NCBI RefSeq assembly: GCF_015864665.1
Contig: NZ_JADYWU010000001.1
Location: 1,922,001 to 1,986,000 of the forward strand
Direction: 5' to 3'
Length of the DNA stretch: 64,000 nucleotides
Source: Salinibacterium sp. SWN167
GTDB taxonomy: Bacteria > Actinomycetota > Actinomycetes > Actinomycetales > Microbacteriaceae
In this document: piece by piece, positions 54,858-63,351 of the stretch
How the letters are laid out: each line of letters opens with the position of its first letter
How positions within the stretch are numbered: position 1 is the first letter of the stretch
The notes under the pieces: model-generated
Database searches by the model: none
What the model was told of the DNA's origin: nothing
Seen by the model: only the letters and a program-made list of their open reading frames with translations
Program-made: the position numbers and the translations under genes

Positions 54858-56267
54858 ATGCTTCTCGAACGCATCTATGACACCGACCTCGCTCAGGCTA
54901 GCTACTTCATCGGTTGCCAAGCCAAAGGCGAAGCGATCGTTGTTGACCCCCGCCGCGACCTCGACGTTTATCTTGAGATCGCCGCCAAGAACGGGATGAC
55001 CATCACGGCCGTCACCGAAACCCACATTCACGCCGACTACCTTTCCGGCACCCGCGAGCTTGCCGCTCGCACCGGTGCGGAGATTCTGGTGTCTGACGAA
55101 GGTGGCCCCGACTGGACCTACGGAAGCGCCTTCGACGGTGCTGTACGTATGAAAGACGGCCACATCATTACCCTCGGCAACATCACGCTGAAGGCCGTCC
55201 ACACTCCCGGGCACACTCCCGAGCACTTCTCCTTCTTGGTCACCGATGGCGCGCAGGCTGACGCTCCCGGTTTCATGCTCAGCGGAGACTTTGTCTTCGT
55301 CGGAGACCTCGGACGCCCCGACCTTCTCGACGAAGCTGCCGGCGGCGTTGACACCCGTTTCGGCGGAGCGAAAGACATTTTCGCCAGCCTGCGCGACCGC
55401 TTCCTCACCCTTCCCGACTATGTGCAGGTGTTGCCCGCCCACGGTGCCGGTAGCGCCTGCGGCAAAGCTCTCGGCGCAATTCCGACGACCACTGTCGGGT
55501 ACGAACGCGCGTTCGCGTGGTGGAGCCACTACGTCGAAAACAACGACGAACAAGGCTTTATCGACGAACTGCTCAACGGTCAACCGGATGCGCACGCCTA
55601 CTTTGGCCGCATGAAGGTGCAGAACCGACAGGGCCCGAACGTCATGGGCACCGTAACCCCGCTGCGCGAGTACACGACCGAGGAAGTCGCGACAGCGCTC
55701 GACGCCGACAGCGCGATCCTCATCGACACTCGCAACAATGCCGAAGTTCACCGTGGCACTGTGCCGCGCTCGCTCAACGTTCCCGGACCAGAGAAAGCAG
55801 CAAGCTACGGCGCTTGGGTCTACAACCCCGAGACAGAAACACGCCCCGTCATCCTTCTGGCTGACGATCTTGAACACGCCGAAGAGTTGCGTGACCACCT
55901 CGTGCGCGTGGGCATCGACACTGTTTCGGGCTTCGTGACGACCCTCGATGGACTCACCCTCGTTGTGCCCGAACTTGTCGATCCTGCCACGCTCGAAGAC
56001 GTTGATCGTGTGCTTCTGCTCGACGTGCGCAACAAAACCGAGTTTGCCGAGGGACACATCCCCGGTGCCGAGCAATTGAGCGGTGGCCGCGTCATGTGGG
56101 CGCTCGACCAGCTCCCCCGCGAAGGAACCATCGTGACGTACTGCCAAAGCGGAGTGCGCAACAGCGTGGCCGCGAGTGCCCTGCGCCGTGCTGGCTACGA
56201 CGTAGCCGAACTGGATGGCTCGTACCTTGGTTGGCTCGCAACTCCTGGTGCAGTCCCCGCGGTCTAA
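54858..56267 (+). CDS. cstB: CstB-like persulfide dioxygenase-rhodanese fusion
   Basis: Multidomain sulfur enzyme of 469 residues. The metallo-beta-lactamase part (about 1-260) has the metal site TETHIHADYLSG (His56, His58, Asp60), HTPGHTPEHF and the LSGDFVFVGD Asp, as in ETHE1-type persulfide dioxygenases. Two rhodanese domains follow. The first (about 275-370) has VILLADD in the active-site place and lacks the catalytic Cys; the second (about 380-469) has TYCQSGVRNS with Cys429. Cys20 and Cys201 are extra Cys in the dioxygenase part, at positions like those described for S. aureus CstB. GGAG precedes ATG 54858. Confidence 0.92.
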   Translation: MLLERIYDTDLAQASYFIGCQAKGEAIVVDPRRDLDVYLEIAAKNGMTITAVTETHIHADYLSGTRELAARTGAEILVSDEGGPDWTYGSAFDGAVRMKDGHIITLGNITLKAVHTPGHTPEHFSFLVTDGAQADAPGFMLSGDFVFVGDLGRPDLLDEAAGGVDTRFGGAKDIFASLRDRFLTLPDYVQVLPAHGAGSACGKALGAIPTTTVGYERAFAWWSHYVENNDEQGFIDELLNGQPDAHAYFGRMKVQNRQGPNVMGTVTPLREYTTEEVATALDADSAILIDTRNNAEVHRGTVPRSLNVPGPEKAASYGAWVYNPETETRPVILLADDLEHAEELRDHLVRVGIDTVSGFVTTLDGLTLVVPELVDPATLEDVDRVLLLDVRNKTEFAEGHIPGAEQLSGGRVMWALDQLPREGTIVTYCQSGVRNSVAASALRRAGYDVAELDGSYLGWLATPGAVPAV

Positions 56268-56276
56268 CGCGCCCTC

Positions 56277-57065
56277 ATGGAACCTAATCTGATCATCGCG
56301 CTGGCCCTTGCCGTGCTCGTGGGAGTTTCCCTCGGCATGCTCGGCGGGGGCGGCTCGATCCTCACGGTGCCGATCCTCACCTACGTTGCCGGCTTTGAGC
56401 CGCAGCAGGCGATTTCAGCTTCGCTGTTTATCGTGGGCGTCACGAGCGCAGTGAGCGTTTTTCATCACGCTCGGGTCGGACGCGTGCGCTGGCGAACCGG
56501 ATTGATTTTTGGTGTTTCAGGAATGGCGGGCGCTTTTGCCGGAGGCATCGTCGGCGGGTTCATCCCGGGCACGATTCTCATGGTTCTCTTCGCTGCCATG
56601 ATGGTGGCTACTGCGACCGCCATGATCCGCGGCCGCAAGAAAGTACCCGCCGGTTCACTTCACGAGCCCGCGAAACTCCCCGTCCTCCGCATTATTCGTG
56701 ACGGGTTCTTCGTCGGTATTGCCGCAGGGCTTGTTGGTGCCGGCGGCGGATTCCTTATCGTTCCCGCGCTCACCCTTCTTGGCGGTCTTCCGGTCGCGGT
56801 GGCAGTAGGAACCTCGCTGCTCGTCATTGCGATGCAGTCGTCCGCCGGCCTCGTCGCTCACCTCTTTACCGTCGACCTACCCTGGCCGACGATCCTTGCC
56901 TTCACCGGTATCGCCGTTGCGGGATCGTTTGTGGGAGCGGCTCTCGCCGGGCGCATCCCCGAAACGGCCCTCCGCAAGGGCTTTGGAATCTTTGTTCTCG
57001 TGATCGGCGCGTTCGTGCTCGTGCAAGAAATCCCGCAATTGATCCCTCTCCTGACAGGAGCGTGA
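56277..57065 (+). CDS. tauE: TauE/SafE-family anion exporter
   Basis: Membrane protein of 262 residues with about eight helices in two related halves, each starting with a glycine-rich loop (GVSLGMLGGGGSILTVP and GLVGAGGGFLIVPALT), the TauE/SafE hallmark. Family members move sulfite, sulfoacetate or related anions. Here the gene lies 9 bases after the CstB-like gene, and a TauE gene is also part of the S. aureus cst locus, so it most likely exports sulfite or thiosulfate made by persulfide oxidation. The precise anion is inferred. Confidence 0.88.
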   Translation: MEPNLIIALALAVLVGVSLGMLGGGGSILTVPILTYVAGFEPQQAISASLFIVGVTSAVSVFHHARVGRVRWRTGLIFGVSGMAGAFAGGIVGGFIPGTILMVLFAAMMVATATAMIRGRKKVPAGSLHEPAKLPVLRIIRDGFFVGIAAGLVGAGGGFLIVPALTLLGGLPVAVAVGTSLLVIAMQSSAGLVAHLFTVDLPWPTILAFTGIAVAGSFVGAALAGRIPETALRKGFGIFVLVIGAFVLVQEIPQLIPLLTGA

Positions 57066-57068
57066 CCG

Positions 57069-57635
57069 TTGCCCACGACAGAACCAGCAACGGCGGCAGC
57101 AACACCAGCGCCAGCACCGAGCCCGCCGAAAGTGCCCACCGTGGGTTCTCTCATTGAGGGCTACGACATTCCGGTGGTCAACGAGCGCGCTGTTCGCGTG
57201 GCGGCAGGCATTCTCTTTAGTGCCGGAGCCATCTCGATCACGCTTGCTGTCATCCAGCATTCGGCCGTTCCGCTTCGCCCTTTCGGTGTCTTTTTCATGA
57301 TGGATATGCTCATTCGGGTCACCGTCGGTGATCGTTGGTCGCCGACCCTCGCACTGGGCCGTCTCATTGTTCGACGACAGCCGCCGAGCTGGGTAGGTGC
57401 CCCGCAGAAAGAGTTCGCTTGGTGGCTTGGTTATGGCCTTGCCCTCCTCTCGTGCGCGGGAATGGGCGTGCTGGGCGCGCCCCTCGAGGCCACACTGGCG
57501 CTGTGCGGTTTGTGCCTTTCTCTGTTGTTCTTAGAAGCCGCCTTCGGTATTTGCGTTGGCTGTGCTCTTCAGCGCGTGCTCACAAAAACACCACCCCAAT
57601 ACTGCCCGGGCGATTCGTGCCGGGTTCCCGAATAA
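57069..57635 (+). CDS. DUF4395 membrane protein with Cys pairs
   Basis: The 188 residues have a Pro/Ala-rich start, four helices (about 45-62, 70-85, 118-135 and 140-160) and a DUF4395 pattern of VNERAVRVAAG and FGVFFMMDMLIRV. Cys pairs occur in LALCGLCLSLLF, FGICVGC and the C-terminal PQYCPGDSCRVPE. The start is TTG 57069 with AGGAG about 8 bases upstream, 3 bases after tauE. DUF4395 proteins occur beside rhodanese and thioredoxin genes. A membrane thiol-sulfur relay is a reasonable guess. Confidence 0.82.
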   Translation: MPTTEPATAAATPAPAPSPPKVPTVGSLIEGYDIPVVNERAVRVAAGILFSAGAISITLAVIQHSAVPLRPFGVFFMMDMLIRVTVGDRWSPTLALGRLIVRRQPPSWVGAPQKEFAWWLGYGLALLSCAGMGVLGAPLEATLALCGLCLSLLFLEAAFGICVGCALQRVLTKTPPQYCPGDSCRVPE

Positions 57636-57658
57636 CCACTCGTTTACAAGGAGAAAAA

Positions 57659-58021
57659 ATGTTCCGTCCCCTCGCCGCTCTCGCTGGCTCTCTCGTCGTG
57701 CTGGCATCGATCGCTGGATGCTCGGCCGCGGGCGATTCTGTTGAACTCAGCGCTGACACCATCCTCATCGACGTTCGCACCCCCGCGGAATACGACGCCG
57801 GACACCTCGAGGGCGCTACGCTGCTCGACCTCAACGGTGGCGAATTTGCTGCTGCGCTTCCGACTCTCGACCCCGAGGCCGAGTACGCCGTCTACTGCAA
57901 GTCGGGCAACCGTTCCGGTCAAGCTGTCGCCCTCATGGAAGAAGCTGGATTCGAGAACGTGATCGACCTCGGCTCCATTGGTGAGGCAGAAGCCTCCACC
58001 CAGATCGAGGTTGTGCAGTAG
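57659..58021 (+). CDS. Rhodanese-domain lipoprotein
   Basis: The 120-residue product has a signal peptide with lipobox SIAGC (Cys21) and a single rhodanese domain ending VYCKSGNRSGQAV, with catalytic Cys at about 81. It is therefore outside the membrane, anchored by a lipid. AAGGAG precedes ATG 57659; the open frame upstream lacks any site. It is the last gene of the sulfur operon. It would accept a sulfane sulfur from the DUF4395 neighbour or from the medium. The direction is unknown. Confidence 0.86.
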   Translation: MFRPLAALAGSLVVLASIAGCSAAGDSVELSADTILIDVRTPAEYDAGHLEGATLLDLNGGEFAAALPTLDPEAEYAVYCKSGNRSGQAVALMEEAGFENVIDLGSIGEAEASTQIEVVQ

Positions 58022-58070
58022 CGCACTTCCCTGCGACCCCAAACCGCAGCGAGCACGGCTCCGAACCACA

Positions 58071-59018
58071 GTGGTGAATACGACGCCAGCCTCCAGCACG
58101 CACTACAGCGCCGAGAACCGGTTTGACCGCGCGACCGCGGGCTTCACGCGCGTCGTCGTTCCGACCGATCTCGGCGATGTCGTGGCACACGTCGATCCGA
58201 ATGCTGCTGCGCTGTCCGATTCAGCGACCCTTCTCCTCCACGGGGCCGCCGGTTCGTGGACGACCTGGTTACCGTTGATTCGGGCTTCACATGCGACGGA
58301 CAGCCCTCTGCAGAACGTTGTCGCCCTCGACCTCCCCGGTTGGGGAGAAAGCGGCAGTATTTCTGCCACTGCGACGGTCGAAGACCTCGCGGATGCCGTA
58401 GCCCACGTCACGAGAACGCTCGGCTACGCGAAGTGGAACATCTTCGGCCACTCGCTGGGCGGACACCTCGGGCTCACGATTGCGGCCAGACACCCGGTGC
58501 GCACCGCGAGCGTAACGGCGATCTCAGCGACCGGGCCCGGCGCACTATCAGTGCTGCGGCATCCGGTTCGTCGTTTTGGCACCCTACCGCTGCTCGCTGG
58601 CATGCTCGGAGCTATGCGCTTCCTGAGCACCCTTGGCCCCGCCGGCACCGGCCTCGTTCGTATTCTTCATCGCCTTCGCGTGCTTGGCCCACTCAGCTCT
58701 CCCCTGTTCGCCGACCGTCGCGCTCTCGACCGTTCGGTGATCGATTCGCTCGCGACAGAGATTCGGCCGACCGCGTTCGCGCGCGGAGCTGCCGCAGCTG
58801 CTCGCTACGACGAAGCTCAGTGGGCCAGCATCCAGTGCCCCGTCACGCTCGTGCGCGGTGATCAGGATGTCTTCGTCAGTTCGACTGACGACGACTGGTT
58901 TGCCCGCATTATTCCGCACGCCCGCCAGCAGGTGTCGCCGCGTGCCGGACACTTCGCCCACATTGAGTCGTTCGAAACGGCAGCCTCGACGCGCAACGGG
59001 CACTCGATCGCCGCCTAG
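58071..59018 (+). CDS. Alpha/beta hydrolase
   Basis: Soluble hydrolase of 315 residues with oxyanion HGAAGSWTTW near 60-70, GHSLGGHLGL nucleophile elbow near 128-137, catalytic Asp in TLVRGDQDVF near 268 and His in RAGHFAHIESF near 294. The fold is complete. The first GTG of the GTG-GTG pair is used, but neither has a clear ribosome site. It follows the sulfur operon by 50 bases and may or may not belong with it. The substrate is unknown. Confidence 0.83.
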   Translation: MVNTTPASSTHYSAENRFDRATAGFTRVVVPTDLGDVVAHVDPNAAALSDSATLLLHGAAGSWTTWLPLIRASHATDSPLQNVVALDLPGWGESGSISATATVEDLADAVAHVTRTLGYAKWNIFGHSLGGHLGLTIAARHPVRTASVTAISATGPGALSVLRHPVRRFGTLPLLAGMLGAMRFLSTLGPAGTGLVRILHRLRVLGPLSSPLFADRRALDRSVIDSLATEIRPTAFARGAAAAARYDEAQWASIQCPVTLVRGDQDVFVSSTDDDWFARIIPHARQQVSPRAGHFAHIESFETAASTRNGHSIAA

Positions 59019-59134
59019 CCGCCGAGCATCGCTGTCGCTTGGCCGTTCGGCCGCTGCATATTTCGCTCGTGACCTGTCTCACGAGTTCGCCATGTGACTA
59101 AGCCGCCACCGCAGCTAGCACTAGCGCGTCCGGC

Positions 59135-59147
59135 AGGTAGCCTACCT
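59135..59147. promoter_or_regulatory. Small palindrome before the histidine kinase gene
   Basis: AGGTAG and CTACCT arms flank one base, and the palindrome ends 2 bases before the kinase ATG. TAGCCT within it could be a -10 element of a leaderless mRNA. A second inverted repeat, CTCGTGA-6-TCACGAG, is at 59066-59085. Both are candidates for the response-regulator site, but no binding data exist. Confidence 0.35.
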
Positions 59148-59149
59148 AG

Positions 59150-60499
59150 ATGCCTGATTCCTCTAGCGATGTGCACTCCGACGCACACCACCCCCGGCTC
59201 AATGAGGCCAGCTCCGACGCACCGATTAGTTCGGCGAACCCGCAGCCATCGGGCTATCGGCCCAGAATCAATCGTTGGGATGTCGTCCTCGCCGTGGGCA
59301 TGCTGGTCGGCACCCTGCTGAGCACAGTTCTCACTCGCATCGCCGGAATCTACGATGAGCCGGCTGATTCCGTTGTCACGCTACTCTGGGCCGCCGGAAT
59401 CACGCTGCCGCTTCTGTTCCGTCGCCAGCAGCCCCTCGCGGTCGTGATCGTGATCAGTGTCGTATTCATGGTCGGAGCGACCCTCCACGTGCCCGAAGTG
59501 ACATTCTGCAATATCGCTCTCTTCATCGCGCTGTACTCGGTGGGAGTGTGGGAAAGCAGACGCCGTATCGCCACGATCACCCGCATCGTAATCATCATCG
59601 CGATGTTCGTGTGGTTATCGATTTCAATCGCCCAAACTACGACTGACCCTGATGCGCTGAGCGGCCTCTCTCGCGCCGGGGCGTTCTCTCCCCTTTTGGC
59701 GTACCTCGTCATCCAGTTCATGACGAACGTGCTGTACTTCGGCGGGGCTTACTACTTCGGCGAACGAGCTTTCCGCTCGCGGGTACAGCAGGATGCTCTG
59801 CACGAACGCTCGGTCGAGCTGGTGCGCGAGCGAGAGCTATTGGCGGCACAAGCTGTAACGATCGAACGACTGCGCATTGCGCGCGAGCTGCATGACGTCG
59901 TTGCCCACCATGTGTCGATCATGGGAGTGCAGGCTGCGGCAGCGCGCACCGTGCTGACGCAGGATCCGCCGGCGGCATCCCAGGCCCTTCACGCTGTTGA
60001 GTCAGGGTCGCGCGCTGCGATCGACGAAATGCACCGGCTCCTCGGCACACTGCGGGATGCGGATAGTCGCGAGACAGCGACCGCCGCAGCGTCGACGCTC
60101 GGCGTTCACAGCATCGATGAGCTGATCGACACGACCCGAACAGCGGGAATGCCCACACGATTCGAACAACTGGGTGAACCGCGAGCCCTCAGCGCATCGA
60201 CCTCCGTAACGCTCTATCGCGTCACCCAAGAGGCCCTCACCAATGCCCGCAAACACGCCGGACCAGCCGGAGAGGCGGATGTTCGCCTTCGATGGAGCGC
60301 CTCCTCAGTCGAGATTGAGATCGGCAATTCCGGTCGCGCACCGAGCAAACGGCCATCCACCGGTCTCGGTTTGATCGGCATGGCGGAGCGAGTGAACGCC
60401 GTCGGGGGAACGCTTGAGTTGCGCCCGCGCTCTCGGGGCGGGTTTCTCGTTCGGGCGGAACTGCCCCTCCACGCCGACGCTACTGAGGGTCGCGCATGA
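59150..60499 (+). CDS. Sensor histidine kinase (NarL/DesK-type)
   Basis: Membrane sensor of 449 residues. Five to six helices (about 45-60, 75-110, 120-160, 178-205) sit before a coiled coil and a HisKA_3 box LRIARELHDVVAHHV with phosphorylated His248. The ATPase domain shows TQEALTNARKHAG and GLGLIGMAERV. It lacks PAS or HAMP domains, so the membrane part is the sensor. It is coupled to the response regulator by an ATGA overlap. The signal is unknown; envelope stress or antibiotics are usual for this type. Confidence 0.92.
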   Translation: MPDSSSDVHSDAHHPRLNEASSDAPISSANPQPSGYRPRINRWDVVLAVGMLVGTLLSTVLTRIAGIYDEPADSVVTLLWAAGITLPLLFRRQQPLAVVIVISVVFMVGATLHVPEVTFCNIALFIALYSVGVWESRRRIATITRIVIIIAMFVWLSISIAQTTTDPDALSGLSRAGAFSPLLAYLVIQFMTNVLYFGGAYYFGERAFRSRVQQDALHERSVELVRERELLAAQAVTIERLRIARELHDVVAHHVSIMGVQAAAARTVLTQDPPAASQALHAVESGSRAAIDEMHRLLGTLRDADSRETATAAASTLGVHSIDELIDTTRTAGMPTRFEQLGEPRALSASTSVTLYRVTQEALTNARKHAGPAGEADVRLRWSASSVEIEIGNSGRAPSKRPSTGLGLIGMAERVNAVGGTLELRPRSRGGFLVRAELPLHADATEGRA

Positions 60500-61197
60500 C
60501 CCCCGCACCGATTCGCATCCTGCTGGCCGATGACCACGAACTGGTTCGCACGGGCTTTCGCATCATCCTCGGTGCTCAACCAGACTTTGAGGTTGTCGGC
60601 GAGGCCCGAAACGGTCGTGAAGCCGTCGAACTAGCGGCCGAGTTGGCACCCGATGTGATTTGCATGGACATCCAGATGCCCGAAGTTGACGGCATCGAGG
60701 CCACCCGCCAGATCGTTGCGGACGCCGAGAGCACCGCGGCCGTTCTCGTGCTCACTACTTTCGACAACGAGTCGCAGCTGTTCGATGCCCTCGATGCGGG
60801 CGCAAGCGGTTTCTTGCTCAAGAATTCGTCACCCGACGATCTTGCGGATGCCGTGCGCACCTTGGCGAGCGGCGACGCGCTGCTGTCGCCCGCCGTGACC
60901 CGTCGCGTGCTGGAACGTCTCACGCGCGCCGGCACGCAACTCCCCCACACGGCGGAGCCCACTATCCCCGCCGAGTTGACCGCTCGCGAACACGAAGTAC
61001 TCGTGCTCGTGGCGGAGGGACTCTCGAATGCGGAGATTGCTGCGGCGCTGTTCTTGGGCGAAGCGACAGTGAAGACCCACGTTTCCAAGGTGCTGCAGAA
61101 GCTTCAGTTGCGTGACCGCATCCAAGCCATCGTGTACGCCTACGACAACGGAGTCGTCGTTCCCGGCACCCACCACGATCGACCCGCCGCGCACTAA
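60496..61197 (+). CDS. NarL/LuxR-type response regulator
   Basis: Partner of the upstream kinase, 233 residues. Receiver domain: IRILLADDHELVRTGFRIIL with the acidic pair, Asp58 in VICMDIQMP as phosphorylation site, and Lys in FLLKNSS. DNA-binding LuxR-type domain: LTAREHEVLVLVAEGLSNAE followed by TVKTHVSKVLQKLQLRDRIQ. ATG 60496 overlaps the kinase stop. It may control the ABC exporter downstream, the usual arrangement of this family. Confidence 0.95.
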   Translation: MTPAPIRILLADDHELVRTGFRIILGAQPDFEVVGEARNGREAVELAAELAPDVICMDIQMPEVDGIEATRQIVADAESTAAVLVLTTFDNESQLFDALDAGASGFLLKNSSPDDLADAVRTLASGDALLSPAVTRRVLERLTRAGTQLPHTAEPTIPAELTAREHEVLVLVAEGLSNAEIAAALFLGEATVKTHVSKVLQKLQLRDRIQAIVYAYDNGVVVPGTHHDRPAAH

Positions 61198-61315
61198 TAG
61201 CGCTCGGCCTGCAGCTCACTCCACCTCCCGCACCCTCCGCCTCCCCCTTCCGGCGGAGACCAGAACCCACCTACAGACTGATCCCTAAGCCATCCGTCGC
61301 TCGTAACCTTGAGAA

Positions 61316-61330
61316 CAGAAAGATTTTCTG
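61316..61330. promoter_or_regulatory. Inverted repeat upstream of the ABC transporter genes
   Basis: CAGAAA and TTTCTG arms flank GAT, 18 bases before the ABC ATPase GTG. It has the size of a response-regulator half-site pair. The preceding LuxR-type regulator is a candidate binder, on position only. Confidence 0.35.
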
Positions 61331-61348
61331 CGAACGAAGGCGGTATTC

Positions 61349-62230
61349 GTGCTCCAACTCGACAACATCTCTAAGACTTTCGGGACGCGTCCAGCGCTCG
61401 ACGGTGTGAGCTTTAGCGTGCGCGACGGCCGCATGACAGGTTTCGTCGGCGGTAACGGCGCCGGCAAGACCACGACCATGCGCATCCTGCTCGGAGTTCT
61501 CGAATCGGATGCCGGCAACATTCAGCTTGATGGCAAGCCACTGGATGCCGAGCAGCGTCGCCACTTCGGCTACATGCCCGAAGAACGCGGCCTGTACCCC
61601 AAGATGAAGGTTCGCGAGCAGCTCGTCTATCTCGCTCGCCTGCACGGCTACACGCAGGCCGCCGCTGGCCGCAATGCCGACAGCTTGCTCGAAGAACTTG
61701 GCCTCGGAGAGCGCCGCGACTCCACCCTCGAGAGCCTTTCTCTCGGCAACCAGCAGCGTGCTCAGATCGCGGCGTCACTCGTTCATGATCCCGCGGTGCT
61801 CGTGCTCGATGAACCATTTTCTGGCCTCGACCCGCTCGCTGTCGACACCGTTGTTGAGGTACTGAAGCAGCGTGCCGCGGGCGGAGCCGCCGTCCTGTTC
61901 TCGTCTCACCAACTCGAGATCGTCGAGCGGTTGTGCGACGACCTCGTCATCATAGCCGAGGGAAGCATCCGCGCCGCTGGCGAACGCGAAGCCCTGCGAG
62001 CACAGCACTCTGCCCCTCGCTACACCATCGTCACCTCGGGCGACCTCGGTTGGCTGCGCGACGAACCCGGCATCTCCGTCTTGGAATTCGATGGCGGCCA
62101 CGCGACGTTCGATGCCGCAGAAGCTTCCGCGTCACAGCGCGTCCTTCGTCGCGCTGTCGCCGAGGGCGACGTCACTTCTTTTGCTCCGCAACGGGCATCC
62201 CTCGCCCAAATCTTCCGAGAGGTTATCTAA
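61349..62230 (+). CDS. ABC transporter ATP-binding protein (NatA-like)
   Basis: The 293-residue ATPase has the Walker A GGNGAGKTTT (about 34-43), an LSLGNQQR signature (LSxGNQQ, typical of NatA/DrrA-like exporters), Walker B VLVLDEPFSGLDP and the switch His in FSSHQ. The C-terminal 90 residues form an accessory domain. GTG 61349 has GAAGG about 10 bases upstream. The permease gene starts on its stop (TAATG), so the two form a complex. Substrate unknown; Na+ or drug export is usual. Confidence 0.92.
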   Translation: MLQLDNISKTFGTRPALDGVSFSVRDGRMTGFVGGNGAGKTTTMRILLGVLESDAGNIQLDGKPLDAEQRRHFGYMPEERGLYPKMKVREQLVYLARLHGYTQAAAGRNADSLLEELGLGERRDSTLESLSLGNQQRAQIAASLVHDPAVLVLDEPFSGLDPLAVDTVVEVLKQRAAGGAAVLFSSHQLEIVERLCDDLVIIAEGSIRAAGEREALRAQHSAPRYTIVTSGDLGWLRDEPGISVLEFDGGHATFDAAEASASQRVLRRAVAEGDVTSFAPQRASLAQIFREVI

Positions 62231-63336
62231 TGAACTCCGCTACCGCTGGCCGCCCGTCGCCTCGCTTTTCCCAGTCCGTCGCGCTCGTCGCCGAGCGCGA
62301 AATCACCACCCGCCTTCGTTCGAAGAGTTTTCTCATCACGACCGGCATCCTGCTGCTGCTTGTTCTCGGTGGGGTAATCGCCGGCGGAATCTTCTCGAAG
62401 AGCATCAGCACCACAACGGTCGCGACGGTCGGATCGCTCTCCTCCGAGCTGTCGAACGTACCTGGCGTCGAGGTGACGACAGTCGAGGACCGCACCGAGG
62501 CTGAAGCGCTCGTGAGCGAGGAAACAGTGGATGCCGCAGTGCTGCCCTCCGAGAAAGGCGCTGTTTCACCCGTCCTCATCATCGCCAATTCAGAGGCACC
62601 CTCGCTGCTCGTGCAGTGGTTGAGCGTAAGCCCCGAAGTCATCTTGCTCGACCCCGAGAACCAGAGCAGCCCGCTCAGTTATATCGCGGCGTTGGGATTC
62701 GGAATCATCTTCTTCATCTCGGGCATGACCTTTGGCCCGATGATTGCGCAGAGCGTTGTTGAAGAGAAGCAGACTCGCATCGTGGAGATCCTCATGTCGG
62801 CGGTGCCCGTATCCGCTCTCATGGCCGGCAAGGTCATTGGAAACTCGCTCCTCGCCTTCGCCCAGATCATTGCGATCGCGGCTCTCGCGGTGGTTGGGTT
62901 GTCGGTTACCGGCCAGGCCGAGGTACTGTCTCTTCTCGGCGCTCCGCTGCTCTGGTTCGTCGGCTTCTTCATCATCGGCTTCGTGCTGCTCGCCGCGCTC
63001 TTCGCCGGTGTCGGAGCGATGGTCTCACGTCAAGAAGATCTGGGCTCAGCCATGACTCCCGTCACGATGCTGATCATGCTCCCGTACTTCGCAATCATTT
63101 TCTTCAATGACAACGCCACCGTGCTGACCGTGATGTCGTACATTCCGTTCTCCGCGCCCGTCGGGATGCCGATGCGACTGTTCCTCGGAACCGCTGAATG
63201 GTGGGAGCCGCTCATCTCCCTCGTGCTTCTGCTCGTGACCACGGGCCTCGCCGTGCTCCTCGGCGCCCGCATCTACAACAACTCGCTGCTGAAGGTGGGC
63301 AGCCGAGTTAGCTGGTCCGAAGCCATCAAGGGCTAG
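62230..63336 (+). CDS. ABC transporter permease (NatB-like, ABC-2 type)
   Basis: Membrane partner of the preceding ATPase, 368 residues. One helix (about 33-53) is followed by a large outside domain (about 55-150), then a block of five or six helices with the conserved EEKQTRIVEILMSAVPVSAL motif that couples to the ATPase. ATG 62230 overlaps the ATPase stop by one base (TAATG). The layout matches NatB/YhaP-type ABC-2 permeases. Confidence 0.9.
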   Translation: MNSATAGRPSPRFSQSVALVAEREITTRLRSKSFLITTGILLLLVLGGVIAGGIFSKSISTTTVATVGSLSSELSNVPGVEVTTVEDRTEAEALVSEETVDAAVLPSEKGAVSPVLIIANSEAPSLLVQWLSVSPEVILLDPENQSSPLSYIAALGFGIIFFISGMTFGPMIAQSVVEEKQTRIVEILMSAVPVSALMAGKVIGNSLLAFAQIIAIAALAVVGLSVTGQAEVLSLLGAPLLWFVGFFIIGFVLLAALFAGVGAMVSRQEDLGSAMTPVTMLIMLPYFAIIFFNDNATVLTVMSYIPFSAPVGMPMRLFLGTAEWWEPLISLVLLLVTTGLAVLLGARIYNNSLLKVGSRVSWSEAIKG

Positions 63337-63351
63337 CCGGCTGCGGCAGAG

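Noticed and set aside
54810-56147. A 445-codon open frame on the minus strand opposite the CstB-like gene
   Set aside because: It has no recognisable domain and exists because of the biased codon use of the real plus-strand gene, whose motifs are clear.
61349-62230. Degenerate ABC signature (LSLGNQQ) as a sign of inactivation
   Set aside because: LSxGNQQ is the usual form in NatA/DrrA-like ATPases, so the enzyme is expected to be active.
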